DNA of 64,000 nt from Siphonodentalium dalli (GCA_032622095.1 CP136064.1:3778280-3842279); one strand, 5' to 3'. Counted from the first letter of the stretch, positions 11,001 to 23,443 are shown. Program-made: numbers and translations. The notes: generated by a model from the sequence alone, not told the origin.

Positions 11001-12933
11001 AGTTGTCCGGCTACGTCAGTACATGAATATGTAAATTGATGAACCATATGTTGAGAAGTGGCTGGATGGGAAGATCAACAGATGTACAGTTTGTTATCCA
11101 CATTAGATAACCAAATCTGAAAACTTCGCAGACAGATAGGTCCTTCTGAAAGCTAGTATACGCATCGACCGCATACCTTTGTAGTTTACCACGCAAGATG
11201 ACGCTCAGATCCCATATGTAGCATCTGAATTATACCATAAGCTACCACGAATGAAGCTCGCCAATAATAAGGATAATAATTCCCAGCTTTCGAGACAAAC
11301 ACGTGAGATTGACACCGGCATATGTGTTGTTTGAAACATTCCGATTAGTGGGACCCTTCTACCAAGAAGTGTAGAAAACTGTGTTGGTGTGAGCGAGATA
11401 GATTAATGTGACGAGACGGATGCTGGTCCAGATAATGCTGAATGTGGCAAATCAGAATAAGCTCAGGTACTGTTGTTTTGATTCTTGGAAGTCATAATAT
11501 GACTATTCGGCGTACCCATATACGGTTACGGCCATTATGGGCGCTTAGTGGAGAATGGATTTCGAAATGCCACATCGCGATTATTGTAGGTTTTCATCCT
11601 TCCAGAAGGCGACGACCTATGTTGGAACTAATAGATGGCCTATGTACCGTTTCGTCCAATCCATACATATTGATATTATGACAAAAAGTTGAAATTAGTA
11701 TGTGACAATTTCGACTTCTTTTCAATTTCTGGCCGCCAGTTTGGCAGTCATCTTGACTGTGAGAGTTGGCCAAACTCAAATGAATACTTCATATCAATGT
11801 TCCATATGAATACTTCATATCAATGTTCCTTATGGGTAGAATTCGCGTAACAATAACGCCCATAGTAAGAAAGTAAAGGAATGTAAGCTTGTTTTCAAAG
11901 TTCGGACGCCATTTTGGCCGCCATCTTTGATTTGGAAAACAATTTCCTTCATCAGATGCAAGGTAATTACTTCACCTCAGTATTTACAACTTAACTGTCA
12001 GCAGGTGTGGAGTTTTCTCGGCAATAATGCCCAATGATGTGAACATGAGGGAATTTCGGTGATTTTTCAAAATTTGTCCGCCATTGTGGGCACCATTTTG
12101 AATTTGGGGGACTTTTATTTGGATGCAATATAAGGACAGTTATTCGACTAAGTGTTCCCAACTCGCAATAGTAAGCAGGTGTGGAGTTGTCGTGACAATA
12201 ACCCGCACTAATGTTAAAATCAGCGATTTTCGGCGATTTTTCTATTTCTGGTGGCCATTTTGGCCGCCATCTTGGATTTGGGTGAATATTCCTCAACTCA
12301 GGTATAAGAGGAATCCTAGTCCGAGTATCGCCTGCACATATATAATCATGGCTGGAGTAATAATAGCAATAACACTCATTGATTCGAAACAGACATTGCG
12401 TTATAAGCGTCGTTTTGGCTTTGACCGGATTATATCGGCATTTGGGAAAACGTGATAGCGGACAAAAATATCCGTCAAGGTCAAGGAATGTATATTATGG
12501 TCCCCGTGTGTTCGCCAATGACTCTTCTAGACGATAAGTGTATAAAATCGCGTCAAGGTGCCAATATTTTCCCACAGAGACAAACGAAAGGTGGTGAAAT
12601 GTCCGAAAAATAGCAATTTTTCACATTTCGGCGGCCATCTTGGCCGCCATATTGGATTTTTGTGTCGGATTTTTGGCTAATAACGAATCGAACGGAAAAC
12701 AAGACCGCATGTGACATCATCTTTACTATAACGGCGATCAAAGAGACCTGGTGCATATAAATAAAATGGCCGCCATGATGGACGCCATCTTGTCTGGAGT
12801 CTCTGCGGCCACTTTTTTTTCTAGTTAACAAGTGAAAAAAATTAGAGGAGACCTTAAGGAAGAAAATTATTGGGGTGAAGTTAAGTCCTGGGGGGGGGGG
12901 GGGTGCAGAGGTCTACCAATATCTCCTGGACTA
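8037..12933. mobile_element. 4.9-kb foldback element (giant inverted repeat) inserted in a LINE
   Basis: The left end TAGTCCAGGAGATATTG (8037) is mirrored at the right end (CAATATCTCCTGGACTA, ending 12933). Corresponding sequence can be followed inwards from both sides to about 10.15 and 10.6 kb, so arms of ~2.1 kb or more nearly meet around 10.49 kb. Divergence is moderate, with indels. A GTA target duplication (8034-8036 and 12934-12936) brackets it. Both arms contain three to five units of about 150-190 bp carrying CAAGATGGCGGCC-like motifs (for example 8290, 8632, 8806, 8975, 9118, and mirrored at 11.7-12.8 kb). No transposase was recognised, and open frames on either strand mirror each other. 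The 3-bp duplication does not by itself assign a superfamily. Confidence 0.88.
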
Positions 12934-13308
12934 GTATGCAAACAGAATAGAATTGAAACGGAGATACATTTTGTCATGGAATGCGATGCCTATAAGGATC
13001 TCAGACATAATTTGTTCGAAACGATTGAAAGAAACGAACCGAATTTTTACAAGATGAACGAAGCGAACAAATTTTTAAATATCATGCAAAACAAGCATGG
13101 GAAAATAACTGCTTATGTGTGCAACATGATCCGGTTATTCTTCATTCGGAGAAAACAGCTCATTAGTAGTTGACAATTGCAAATATGTCATTATCAATTA
13201 ACTATATTATGTTTGTTATTATGTTGTTTATGATATATATGTTCGTTATTTTCAATTGTGCAACTGCCATAAATTGGTGTATTGCAATAAATATATCTAT
13301 CTATCTAT
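12934..13308 (+). mobile_element. LINE 3' part: end of reverse transcriptase ORF and 3' tail
   Basis: The frame resumes exactly where 8036 stopped and encodes CKQNRIETEIHFVMECDAYK and about 60 further residues, ending at TGA 13171-13173. The ETEIHFxxECxxYxxLR pattern is the Cys/His region found at LINE ORF2 C-termini. The tail has CAATAAA (13286) and ends in a short ATCT repeat (13292-13308), as in several LINE clades. Removing the 4897-bp foldback element and one GTA restores a continuous frame, which shows the LINE was there first. Confidence 0.85.
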
Positions 13309-13309
13309 G

Positions 13310-13956
13310 AACAATTTATTACATACAATACGCAATCCAACATTTGTTCAGTTCATCTCAAGAACGCCATCCCAACTCATTCGATAAAGTATCCATTAAG
13401 ATGCCCGTTGTGTTCTATCTATATGTCTTGTCGTTGTTTCGCGCTCCGCGTGTATGTTTCGCTGATTCTTGGTATACATGGGCCATGGGCGTTTAATCTA
13501 TAGAAATCGGAATTTTTGGGACTGATTAAAAGTCGAACTGCGACCCGGAGACCGAGTCCGATAAAAGGTGTAGTTGTGAATTCTGGTGATATGCATGAGA
13601 AACCTTCAGTGATAAGCCGTATATACATGTAGTTGTAATAATTTGAAGGATTAGTTGTTTTAACGGAATTATGAAGTTGTCATTCGTGAAATCAATATAT
13701 GTTATATTCTATAATTACATATCATGGTTATATAATAGATGATATTGAGCGCGTTACCATTTCTGACATTGTATTATTAGTTATCTTCGACAACAACGTG
13801 TGTACATGGAGATTTAATACCTGGATCGTTTTTAAACTCGAGGCGGAGTCGAGTTGTTCAAAAACAAACATCCAGGAATTAAATCTCCACGTAGTCCTAC
13901 CCCACGATGTTGCCGCAGATAAATAAGTTGCCCCCCCCCCCACAACATTAGCCAAT
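13310..13956. other. No gene seen; contains an IR at 13807-13889
   Basis: This is unique-looking AT-rich DNA plus a hairpin with ~19-bp arms (TGGAGATTTAATACCTGGA at 13807 and its complement ending 13889). Bases 13706-13775 are a dispersed repeat related to 24965-25040 and, inverted, to 29150-29210. A poly-C tract precedes the next element. Confidence 0.5.
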
Positions 13957-14173
13957 TTAACCCTTTCGTAACGGGAGCTGCGCTAGTCCCTCGCATATGT
14001 AAACAAATGCACTGGTTTACAAGGTCAAGGTAAATATTATACCAATGTGTTCTATTATATATATATATATATATACGACGCTCCCTATAGAAGACTCGCA
14101 TATGTATATAAGAGAATGCATTGGCACAGGTTTTTCGCAAAATTTCAGGAAGCCCCAGTCACGGAAGGGTTAA
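13957..14173. mobile_element. TTAA-flanked MITE (CCCTTT ends)
   Basis: TTAA at 13957-13960 is followed by CCCTTTCGTAACGGGAG. The right end reads …CACGGAAGGG then TTAA at 14170-14173. Inside are an (AT)n tract and a degenerate half of the 70-bp hairpin (14090-14135). TTAA duplication with CCC…GGG ends is the piggyBac-type signature. There is no transposase, so it is non-autonomous. Confidence 0.65.
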
Positions 14174-15247
14174 GTATATGGTGTTCATAGGTTCAAGAAC
14201 ACATTAATTCGACGTATGTATCCGGCGTCTAGAGCAACGTCACGATTGGTGGAAACTGCCAGTTCAAGGGACATTCATATGTATACATCCAATGTGTCAC
14301 GTGCACTTATATATGTATACTCCCGATGTTTCGCGCACGTTCTCTTAAACTCCGCTGAAGAGATGACTCTATATAAGATGGGAGATGACTCTATATAAGC
14401 ATCCAATGTTTTGTTGTCAAATCATCTTCAACCTACAAGTATCTCTACATAGATACATGTGTCAAGCTCAAGCTCATTAATCATATATTTTATTTTGGAT
14501 GAAATAAATATGGTTTAAACCAAACCGCGCGGTAAATAGTGATGGTGGACATATTGATTTGAACGGGGCGTTGTACCCTATATCATTGGTAGTCACAGTC
14601 GAATGTGGGGACAATATCTTATTTTATCTTACAATTTAGCTATATTTCCTCAAATACACGCGAAAACGCCTAGGCGGTTTCCGATCTTGTATCCTGGATG
14701 GCAACAAGGATATCGTGGATGGCAACAGCTAGTGCACGTGCGTTTCGGCAACTGGCTTTCAAAACAAAACGTCTAAATAACCAATTAAAAGTCATAAAAT
14801 AATATTATCGTATGCTACAAACGTAAAATAATCAATAAAGTGGACAAAATGTGGAGACATGACCAAAAATGTGTTGGAATCCGAAAAGTTACGACCGTTA
14901 CACATTGTTTACAGCGCGCACGAATACGGACTAATTTAACAAATTCTATTTCAGCGAAGTAGGGAATTCCCCGTAATTCAGTATACGGTCTTGATCAAAA
15001 GCTACTGAACGCATTTTTTATTCGATAAAATACAGAAGGGAAAATCAAATTTTATCTCATGTTAAGGATATAAAACAGAATACTTACGAAAAGTCCGTGA
15101 TTTATTGCATTTCCTCTAAATGATAAGTGTCGGAAAGTTCAAAATTCAACAAAACTCTGAATGGACAGTCATCTCCGGCAATGCCTCTCGCCAACAATAT
15201 CACCATCCAAGGAGATTGCATCATAAAATAATACAATTATCCAGTTA
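14174..15247. other. No gene or notable repeat seen
   Basis: AT-rich sequence with two short direct repeats near 14360-14400 (GATGACTCTATATAAG). No exon with convincing splice signals was found. Confidence 0.4.
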
Positions 15248-15415
15248 AAAGTGACTGGATTTGATATGGCGGGTCACATATGCGTAATTATCTTCGTATT
15301 ATTTGACAAGTATATTTCTGCAGATCGAACAAGAGAGTTAATCTGATTAGGAGTTGCGTTCGTAGATGAACAATATGTGACCCGCCATATCAAATCCAGT
15401 CGTAAGTCGGAATTT
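15248..15415. repeat. Inverted-repeat element, 30-bp ends
   Basis: GACTGGATTTGATATGGCGG plus GTCACATATG at 15251 is inverted at 15377-15406. A third copy lies at 15789-15818, so the 15248-15820 block is a nest of these ends around a copy of the hairpin-bearing element. Confidence 0.8.
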
Positions 15416-15425
15416 TTTTTACCCT

Positions 15426-15770
15426 GTGCCAATGCATTCTCTTATATATTATGCGAGTCGATTATTGGCCAAACAATTTTTTATCATTTTTTTAAAATAA
15501 ATGTTTCTCACAATTTTTAGGACATAAAATAAAAAAACATACATTACCCTACAGGGAGCCCCATACATATATAGAAGCATTTAGAAGAGTGTCGTCTCTC
15601 ATGTTTGTCTGGGGCTCTGTATGGGTGAAATTATAAAATTGTTAAAGAATACAAGAAAAAATTATTAAAATTGTAAAAAATTGTTAGGTCAATGCATTCT
15701 CTTATATATGCGAGGCGTCCTATGGTCGACTGGCATATTTTAGAAATTGTACCCTGCATTGGCACAGGGT
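15426..15770. repeat. Second copy of the hairpin-bearing dispersed element
   Basis: A half-hairpin at 15428-15450 is followed by ~250 bp matching 1314-1583, then a degenerate full hairpin at 15688-15763. It carries the same AGGGAGCCCCA…GGGGCTCTGT pair (15556-15622). Confidence 0.75.
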
Positions 15771-15975
15771 AAAAAAATTCCGACTTCCGACTGGATTTGA
15801 TATGGCGGGTCACATATGGTCCATCGTATTGCTAATTTGAGAATGTGTGTTAGGAATTCCGAGCATTTGTTTTGGTGCTATTTTCTAATGTAGGTATTAT
15901 CTGCATGCACTTACAAGTGTGACTAAAGTTGGCTTTCACAGCACAAACAACCGTTTTAAAGGCCCACTTAATTTT

Positions 15976-16168
15976 CGAACCCCCAGATTACATTATATAA
16001 AATATATGCCATATTATATACCACGAACCCCCAGATTACATTATATAAAATATATGCCATATTATATACCACGAACCCCCAGATTACATTATATAAAATA
16101 TATGCCATATTATATACCACGAACCCCCAGATTACATTATATAAAATATATGCCATATTATATACATT
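15976..16168 (+). repeat. 48-bp tandem repeat, four copies
   Basis: CGAACCCCCAGATTACATTA plus 28 bases is repeated four times with almost no variation. The 48-bp period is divisible by 3, giving open frames on both strands that are artefacts. The first unit is slightly truncated. Confidence 0.95.
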
Positions 16169-16727
16169 TGAAAGAGGAAGCTCCAAAAACATTGTATTAT
16201 CAACTTACCCCGTGTAATAAACTGTGAACATCATGTTGTTTTTGTTGAGTTGCCAACGCATTTTGTCATCAAGATTGAAGTAAAAATCAGTATTATTTTC
16301 AATGCAGGGGGAATAACTATATATATTAAAGATAGAGTAATTTCCCTTCCATTGAAAAAATTTGAATACTGTTGCATTCTGGGTGGCTAAGGGGGGAGGT
16401 CTTCAGCAGTTTTCTATTTCTCTGTGGGCATCTTCTGAAACACAGATGTTTCAAATAGTAATGAATTATAGTATTTTAATCATATATTATGGCATATATT
16501 GTTATTAAAACCGTATATCAAGTCACAATAAAACAAAATAATCGGCGACTCGAAATTTAAGTGGGACTTTAATTTACCGTGTATTCTTTTGTTCTGCGAA
16601 TGACGCTTATCTACAAGCCTATTATCTGCGTAAATATTCAAAACATTCTGACTAAAGTTACAGAAATATAGGTTTAGTGTTATGACCCAAAACAAAAATG
16701 GTAACATAATGGATGTTGCATGTCAAG

Positions 16728-16850
16728 CAACCCACCGCGATCCTCATGTCAGTATCATAACAACCCACCGCGACCGTCATGTCACCACCATAGCAACCCA
16801 CAGCGACCGTCATTACCATAGCAACCCACCGCGACCGTCGTGTCATTACG
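16728..16850 (+). repeat. Short tandem repeat, CAACCCACCGCGACCGTCAT unit, ~4 copies
   Basis: Units of about 27-33 bp vary in their 3' part (GTCACCACCATAG, TACCATAG and similar). No function is suggested. Confidence 0.85.
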
Positions 16851-16988
16851 ATGATCATATGTGGGTGGTTACATCCGAGTTATCTTACTGAGGTGCACAC
16901 CATTCAATACACTGTATTCTTGAGTCATCAGAATTTCACATCTCATGTCTAGGAAATTAAATCATCAGTCCTGTCGAAGAGAAAGACA

Positions 16989-17935
16989 TTAAAGGGTAGA
17001 TGTATGCCTATTTCAATATATTCCCGATTAATAACAACGATCGCATATAGATAATATCTAGACAAAATATGTAATTTGAGATGAATATGTATTCTGTAAA
17101 CGTATATGTTAACATGTTATCTTAAAATCAAAGTTAATAATTTTATATAAATTGAATTTATCGCTCGAGTTTTAAATTAAATTACGAATGACTCAATCAA
17201 ATTAATTGACGGAAAGTGCATGGATTTGTGCAACGCGTGACACACATGATCCTGTAAAGATGTTGATACGGTGCGTAAACTCAAGCCACTCACTAAATAG
17301 TGGCTATACGATAACCCTTAATGAGTAAGCAATTATTTCATGTGTCTTTTGGGAACAGGCAAAACTGTTGTCCCTCGGTATCAGGAATGACCATCGAACT
17401 GTTGCCCAAGGCCGAGGGACAACAATTGCTAATTAATCACACTCTTTAATAGTGACAGTGACAATGCGGAAATCCGGTACAATTAAAAAACGAAACCGGA
17501 AATTTCCGGAAATAGCCGAAACGTCACGGAAATTGCAAACCATGTAACAGTTCGTTCGGGCCAGGCAACAGTTCGCTCGGTCGGGCAACAGTTCACTCGT
17601 GACGTCACGAAAGCTGACCGTGATTGCAAACCGGGCAACAGTTCATTCAGGGCGGGCAACAGTTCGTTGTGGCGTTACGAACGCGAATTTGGGGTTAACC
17701 AGTTAATTCTAAATCCGAATGATTTACGAAGTAAAACTCTACTATTGGGTAACAATATATACAAGTTAATGAACTACATGTACGATATTTTCATTATGGC
17801 AATCCTGCTTGCCACCTGTAACATTAATTCGCACTCAACATACTTTCAAATAATGTAAAACTGGTTACCTTATATTCTAGGAAGCAGAGGCTTTGATATA
17901 AACTAACAACATAATTTGAGTACAGTATCCCTTTA
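16989..17935 (+). mobile_element. TTAA-associated MITE, copy 1, with internal insertion
   Basis: TTAA 16989-16992 is followed by an AGGGTA end. About 350 bp matches the copy at 25132-25697, and the match resumes at 17830-17935 (…GAGTACAGTATCCCTTTA). Between them, about 17350-17810 is extra sequence including GGGCAACAGTTC repeats. Confidence 0.65.
17358..17665 (+). repeat. GGGCAACAGTTC repeats and a CCGAGGGACAAC inverted pair
   Basis: ACTGTTGTCCCTCGG (17366) pairs with CCGAGGGACAACAATTG (17412). Then GGGCAACAGTTCRYTCG recurs about five times between 17545 and 17665, interleaved with CGTCACGAAA motifs. Confidence 0.7.
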
Positions 17936-18114
17936 TGCCCACACAAATTGATGCAACAGTCACCGGCTTGTACATTTCTTCATTGTACTCACTATATTGA
18001 CTTAGGGGGTAATAATTGTATGTCAAAGCTATACTGGTCAACTTATGGACTTCTATCAATATAAACTGTTTGCCTTATTTGTTTTCGACGAACTGGAACA
18101 AGACATGTCACTAC

Positions 18115-18665
18115 CAGGTAAGGCACATCCTGAATTCCACTATTATAGTGAATTCCACTATTATAGTGGAATTCCACTATTATAGTGGCATATGACTATA
18201 CAATATTCACGTTTCCTTTATTTGCGTCGGGAATAGAAAAAGGCGCATACCCGTGCACAGCCAAATGTCACTCTTAAAAATATTGCAGCGAATGAACAGT
18301 CTTCTGACAAAATTCGCTGTGCGATCTTTTGCGCCAGCTTTGTTATTCAATAATATTATAATATATTACTAATATATGCCTTTCTAAATGACAATAACAG
18401 GATGACCCAATCGCTCCTTCATAACAGTTCAACTAAGTGCATGCTAGTTGAGTTGCTTATCATGTGCCGTCATGATTATTCTTTCTCCTGGACAAACTAT
18501 ATGTATGATACCGAATTAGTGCGACACTGAATTTGAATAATATTTGTGTGAAATATGATTTTGGATTATCCCTCTTTTAACAAATTAACAAAACGGTAAT
18601 GGTCATATACCACTAAAATAGTGGAATACCACTATACTAGTGGAATTCAGGATGTGCCTGACCTG
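18115..18665. mobile_element. 551-bp MITE with ACTAC target duplication
   Basis: The left end CAGGTAAGGCACATCCTGAA and the right end (reverse complement CAGGTCAGGCACATCCTGAA) match, and both continue into CCACTATTATAGTGG palindromes. ACTAC flanks both sides (18110-18114, 18666-18670), a clean 5-bp duplication. The interior (~450 bp) has no coding potential. Confidence 0.88.
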
Positions 18666-18756
18666 ACTACGGGATATATAACAACCGAGAACGTGACGTG
18701 ACACCGAACCGCAATCACGTGATTACAGAGTGTGACAAAAGTGAAACCAGACTTAC

Positions 18757-19175
18757 CCGTGGAAGAATTGAACGAGATCACGTGGCACTGCCGGGATGCC
18801 ATCCGGGTGATAACGTCTATACATGGCGATCCCCATCATCGACTGCTCGTAACGATGGCAACCACCGACTATCGTTGTATTAGTCTTCTGACATTTCAGA
18901 AGCCGCTCGCTGTGTATCGGCGCCATACAACGTCGGTCAAGGCCACACGAAACTATGGCTGCGGTTATCATCTGGTTCTCTTTGTTTGCTACCATAAGGT
19001 AAAATGTTGTTTCGATCTCAGGGTTTCCACTGAAGGTGCATGGATTTTCATCGAGGTGTTCGAACAAGAACTTGCCGGTTCGGAAAGTCAGACGACCGGA
19101 ACCTTTAAGCATAACTGCACCGCGCTCTCGTGCCAATTCAAACAGTTTCTCTCTGTATTCACGGGCATCCGCCAT
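18757..19175 (-). CDS. First coding exon of an unrecognised protein
   Basis: The minus-strand frame from ATG 19175-19173 runs 139 codons plus two bases to a consensus donor (CACGG|GTAAGT, GT at 18756-18755). The N-terminus MADAREYREKLFELARERGA looks like a genuine amphipathic helix with balanced codon use, followed by LKGSGRLTFRTGKFLFEHLD. The ATG is embedded in TCAAGATGGCGGATG, a YY1-like element over the start codon, as in TATA-less housekeeping promoters. An in-frame ATG 30 bases upstream is possible but less likely. The segment after about residue 70 could be less conserved. I do not recognise the family. The opening only loosely recalls orotate phosphoribosyltransferase N-termini, and I do not claim that. 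Downstream exons should lie below 18750 but were not identified. A long plus-strand frame over the same bases is treated as its shadow. Confidence 0.5.
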
Positions 19176-19715
19176 CTTGAATCGCGTAGATGCGTCACCC
19201 CACATGACGAAATCGAATTCGATAATTATCTTCTGTTGGACATACGAAAGAGTGTATTATGAGTTAAAAACAGTGGACCACAAAAATCTGATCTGATTAA
19301 TATTTAACTTATTGCAATATGTCTCAAATTCATCGTGCCAAGATTAACGAAATATAGATTCATTAAACGAACATGAATTCCCAGGCCTACTTGCTTACCT
19401 GTGACGTACGAGTAGAATAATCTATAGGCACACATAGTGTTCGGAATTTGGAGACATGTATTCCGCACATGGGCTTTATTTAACTAAAAACAATGGTGAT
19501 AAAAATTAATAAATTAAATTTAGTCTTCAGCAGAACTTTAAATAACGTAATTTAACCAGCTAAAGTGGTCGATGATGTGTAATAATTACAGAATCACAGT
19601 TACAAACACTATGTGCAGCTTTTAAATGATCTACATGTGTAGTGGCACATACTCAGTGCATTGCTTCAAATGTGCTTGTTTCAGGGAGCGTGAACAGATT
19701 CGAATTTCTTATCGA

Positions 19716-19960
19716 AATGGCCATGTATCGATAGGAATGGCCATGTATCGATCATAATGGCCATGTATCGATCAGAATGGCCATGTATCGATCAGAATGG
19801 CCATGTATCGATCAGAATGGCCATGTATCGATCAGAATGGCAATGTATCGATCAGAATGGCCATGTATCGATCAGAATGGCCATATATCGATAAGAATGG
19901 CCATGTATCGATAATAATGGCCATGTATCGATCAGAATGGCCATGTATCGATCAGAATGG
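19716..19960 (+). repeat. 20-bp tandem repeat, ~12 copies
   Basis: The unit AATGGCCATGTATCGATCAG occurs with minor variants (ATAGG, ATCAT, ATAAG). It contains TGGCCA and ATCGAT. The array ends abruptly before CACAGTTAG. The surrounding 19300-20180 shows no gene. Confidence 0.95.
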
Positions 19961-20189
19961 CACAGTTAGTTGCCCTGAACTCATACATAAAAAGGACTTT
20001 ATTAAAGTAAATTATAATTATGTATGCTATGTTATATATTATTTTATTTTACGGAAACTAAATTTGCGAAATCGTCAAAAATACATCAAATTTCAATTTG
20101 AGTTCCCATTTTCATAATGTGTTTCAATTTTCACGATTCAGAGTAGTGGTTCACACTTTCAAGTGAACCTAGTGTCGGTTTATGCATTG

Positions 20190-20436
20190 TAACATAAAAT
20201 TAAAAAAACATCCATTACCCTGCAGGGAGCCCCACACATATATAGAAGCATATAGAAGAGTCGTCTGCTCATGTTTGTCTGGGGCTCTGTATGGGTGAAA
20301 TTATAAAATTGTTAAAGAATACAAGAAAAAATTATTAAAATAGTAAAAAAATTGCTAGGCCAATGCATTCTCTTATATATGCGAGGCGACCTATGGTCGA
20401 CTCGCATATATAAGAGAATGCATTGGCACAGGGTAA
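20190..20436 (+). repeat. Third copy of the hairpin-bearing dispersed element
   Basis: It matches 1345-1583 closely, ending with the complete hairpin at 20359-20427 and CACAGGGTAAAAAAA, the same 3' flank as at 15765. Confidence 0.85.
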
Positions 20437-20889
20437 AAAAAACAGAACAGAAACAGAATTAAAATAACCATAACGTGTACTCACCCGAAATATTATAGCC
20501 TTGAATACGTAATACTTGAGATATGAGACGAAACATGGATATCGGTTATAGTCGAATCTCCTAATATCACACCGCGGGCATAGTTCTGTGACCTGAAATA
20601 GTCCAGTCGAAATGAGGCTAGACCCAGACAAGATTATGCTGGTTTAGTTTTAGCTTTTTTCGAAGCGGCGCAAAATGTCTATCAATAATTGCTTAATATT
20701 TTTGCTATAAGAAATATTCTTGAATGGCCGAGATTTGCTCACGTTATTCTTTGATTCAACGGCATCGTCCGCTAATGTGTGAACAAGTTGAATGTAGCAC
20801 GTTGCTATTGACGACGCGTGTCAAATAAACAGCCAGGGATAGCAAAATCGAGTTCAAAGTGTAAGTTATTTGCTATAGCCACGATATAT

Positions 20890-21235
20890 AGTAGCATTCC
20901 ATTGTGTCAGACAGTAATGGGACGTTTCAGCAACGTCGGCGGGTACGCTCACATGTGCGGCAACACATATCAAAGGCTCATCCAAATTTGAGGTCCACTG
21001 TGTGCAGGTCAAAGGCCCATTTCAGGTGATGGTGTAATAGAGTTATATCTCTTCAATCTACATAACTGTGTGCATATGTATATAGTACATTGTAGCATTC
21101 CATTGTGTCACACAGTAATGGGACATTTCAACAACGTCGGCGGATACGATTAAATGTGCGGCAATACAGATCAAAGTCTCATCCAAGTTTGAGGTCCACT
21201 GTGCGCAGGTCAAAGGCTCATTTCAGGTCTACTGT
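20890..21235 (+). repeat. ~195-bp tandem duplication
   Basis: AGCATTCCATTGTGTCAGAC at 20894 and AGCATTCCATTGTGTCACAC at 21093 open two copies that run to CAGGTCAAAGGCYCATTTCA. Bases 20725-20830 just upstream resemble 27150-27260. Confidence 0.85.
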
Positions 21236-21905
21236 GGCTTCGCATGTGGAGGGTGACGTTACGATATAAAAAACATGTGTTTGTATATAGTACATTGTAG
21301 GATTCTACCCCATCTGATGGGGGTGCGCCAACAAGTCACGGCGGAATTTCATTATACATACCATACCATACCCAGAAAATATATCACGCGAAAAAAGTTA
21401 ATCTCTCCATGGCATGCAATATCGATACAACGTGTAGTCTCTGTCCCGTGCGTTCGCTAACTGTTTTCATGCTCGAATCCCCTAATATCCAACGAAACAG
21501 GTCACATTTATCCCATAAATCAATCAGCGACGATGTGTAAACGCATCTCTCATGAAGCCATATTGTTCGATCTATCCAGCAACAACTCTTGAATTAAAAT
21601 GTCTTTGTTGCATATATAATCTGAACAGTTCTTAAATGAAGACTAAACAATTGAATTTAATACACTTCAAAAAATAATGTGATTGTCTCTTTTGTTATCA
21701 AGATCTGCTAGCATAATTAATTATTAAAAAAAAACCTAGTAAATCACCAAATATGTTATATTGTCTTGGTTCTATGGAAGGAAACACATATACAACAAAG
21801 AAGAAGTCAGCCACAAATAGTTCAGCACAAGGAACGAAACTGTTTATAATTATACAGTCTGGTCCATCCAAAGCAGGGAGCATTCAACTGGGAATTTTGT
21901 TTGTG

Positions 21906-22195
21906 GTAATGATGAGAATGTTTCAGATGTTGATGATGATGATATCGATGATACCGATGACGATTATGATGATTATGGCAATGATGGTTATGGCGATGAT
22001 GGTGCTGATTATGGCGATGATGGTGATGATGATGGTGGTGATGATGATGATGTTGATGGTGGTGATGATGATGATGATTATGTTGCTGCTTCTGCTGCTG
22101 CTGATGATGATGGTGGTGATCATCATCATCATCATAATGATGACGATGATGATAATTATGATGACAAAGACGACGATGATGATAATGATGATGAC
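21906..22195 (+). repeat. Imperfect (GAT/TGA)n trinucleotide microsatellite
   Basis: About 290 bp of GATGAT with interspersed GGT and CTG variants is followed by a poly-G tract at 22243-22258. Poly-Met/Ile and poly-His frames here are artefacts. Neighbouring 21240-21905 and 22260-23110 contain nothing I can call. Confidence 0.97.
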
Positions 22196-23443
22196 AGGAC
22201 GTGCCAAACAAGGTGCCACTTATGGGCTCTTACCCAGCGCTGTGGGGGGGGGGGGGGGGTAATCTATACTAACCCGGCCCGCGGAGGTAACTGGTACGTA
22301 TATGTCACAATGCAATGGTGGTTTGTCTCCTATTATTTAATTCGCCCATATTACTGCGCTAAATACATCCCCCGGTTAAAGCTGCAGGACAAAGTTCAGC
22401 CCCATAGCTACGCTGGTCTGACCGTTGCCATCACGAATATTTTCGCATTTAATTTTTACTTACGTATTTTGTCAGTTACATTTCATTCTGGTTTGATCGA
22501 GCCAATTTTCAAACAAATATAGACAATTCAGTTTCTCAGAATAATGCAGAATGAATTGTAGCCGATAGAAGTCTTAAAGTCATGTGAAACACTGAGGTTT
22601 TCATCGGACGGAATAACAAACGATCATACCAAAATAAGTTATTTTCATTGATATGATATCGAAATAATCAGAGAACAGTGTTCACCCTGTTTTCTCGAAA
22701 ATCCGAAATTATCTGCTTATAATATAACTTGTTTTAGGTAGATAATCTGCTTAGAATCGTCTATTTTGAGTAGGTAATGTGCTGAAAACGAGAACGTTTT
22801 AGTCACATCATCGACTCATAATGAGGCAATTCTAGGCATATTATGTGCGGACAAAGACACAAATGAGTCAATTTTTCAAGTGTACGCTCTTTAACATGTG
22901 TTTTCACTGTGGCCTGCATTATAAAGCGAAATAACGGCTATGACTCCATTATATGCTTAATTTAGAATCAAATAATCATATTATGTACCTATTTCACATT
23001 ATAAGTCGATTATGTGCTTATTTGCTTGAGGATATGTTGCTTTGTTGTGTACGAATTACACGCAGTAAATATTATTGGCGTAATTATTGTCGTAATATGT
23101 ATGCCCAATAAGGGTACGTTCATACGCTGGCAAGTTTGCACGGTATGTTTTGCCGGCATTTCGTCATAGAAAATCACATGGTGCCAGAATATGAACGGAT
23201 ACATTCATATAACATGCATCTTTACCAAATCTAACGACATGAGAAGTAACTTCTCCGTAGTTCCACTTGTAACGGTGCTACTGGCATTTGGCTTCAAATA
23301 CCTGTATGACTGATTCTTGCGAGATAATTGCATGCTATTTACAAGCAAATTCCAGTAGCATGGCTACAGGTGGAACTACATTGTTTTTACTTCGCCCGTA
23401 GTTAGCCGTGGTACAGATGCATTGTATAACAGAACGGCCCTGT

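Noticed and set aside
15976-16168. CRISPR-like array
   Set aside because: Head-to-tail identical units without unique spacers, in a eukaryotic genome.
15919-16227. Open frames on both strands with repeated YIKYMPYYIPRTP-like peptide
   Set aside because: A 48-bp tandem repeat whose period is a multiple of three keeps several frames open by construction.
18732-19262. 176-codon plus-strand frame
   Set aside because: It overlaps the minus-strand exon, which has a start context, a natural N-terminus and a consensus donor. The plus frame has none of these.
21753-22262. Poly-Met/Ile and poly-His frames
   Set aside because: Trinucleotide microsatellite.
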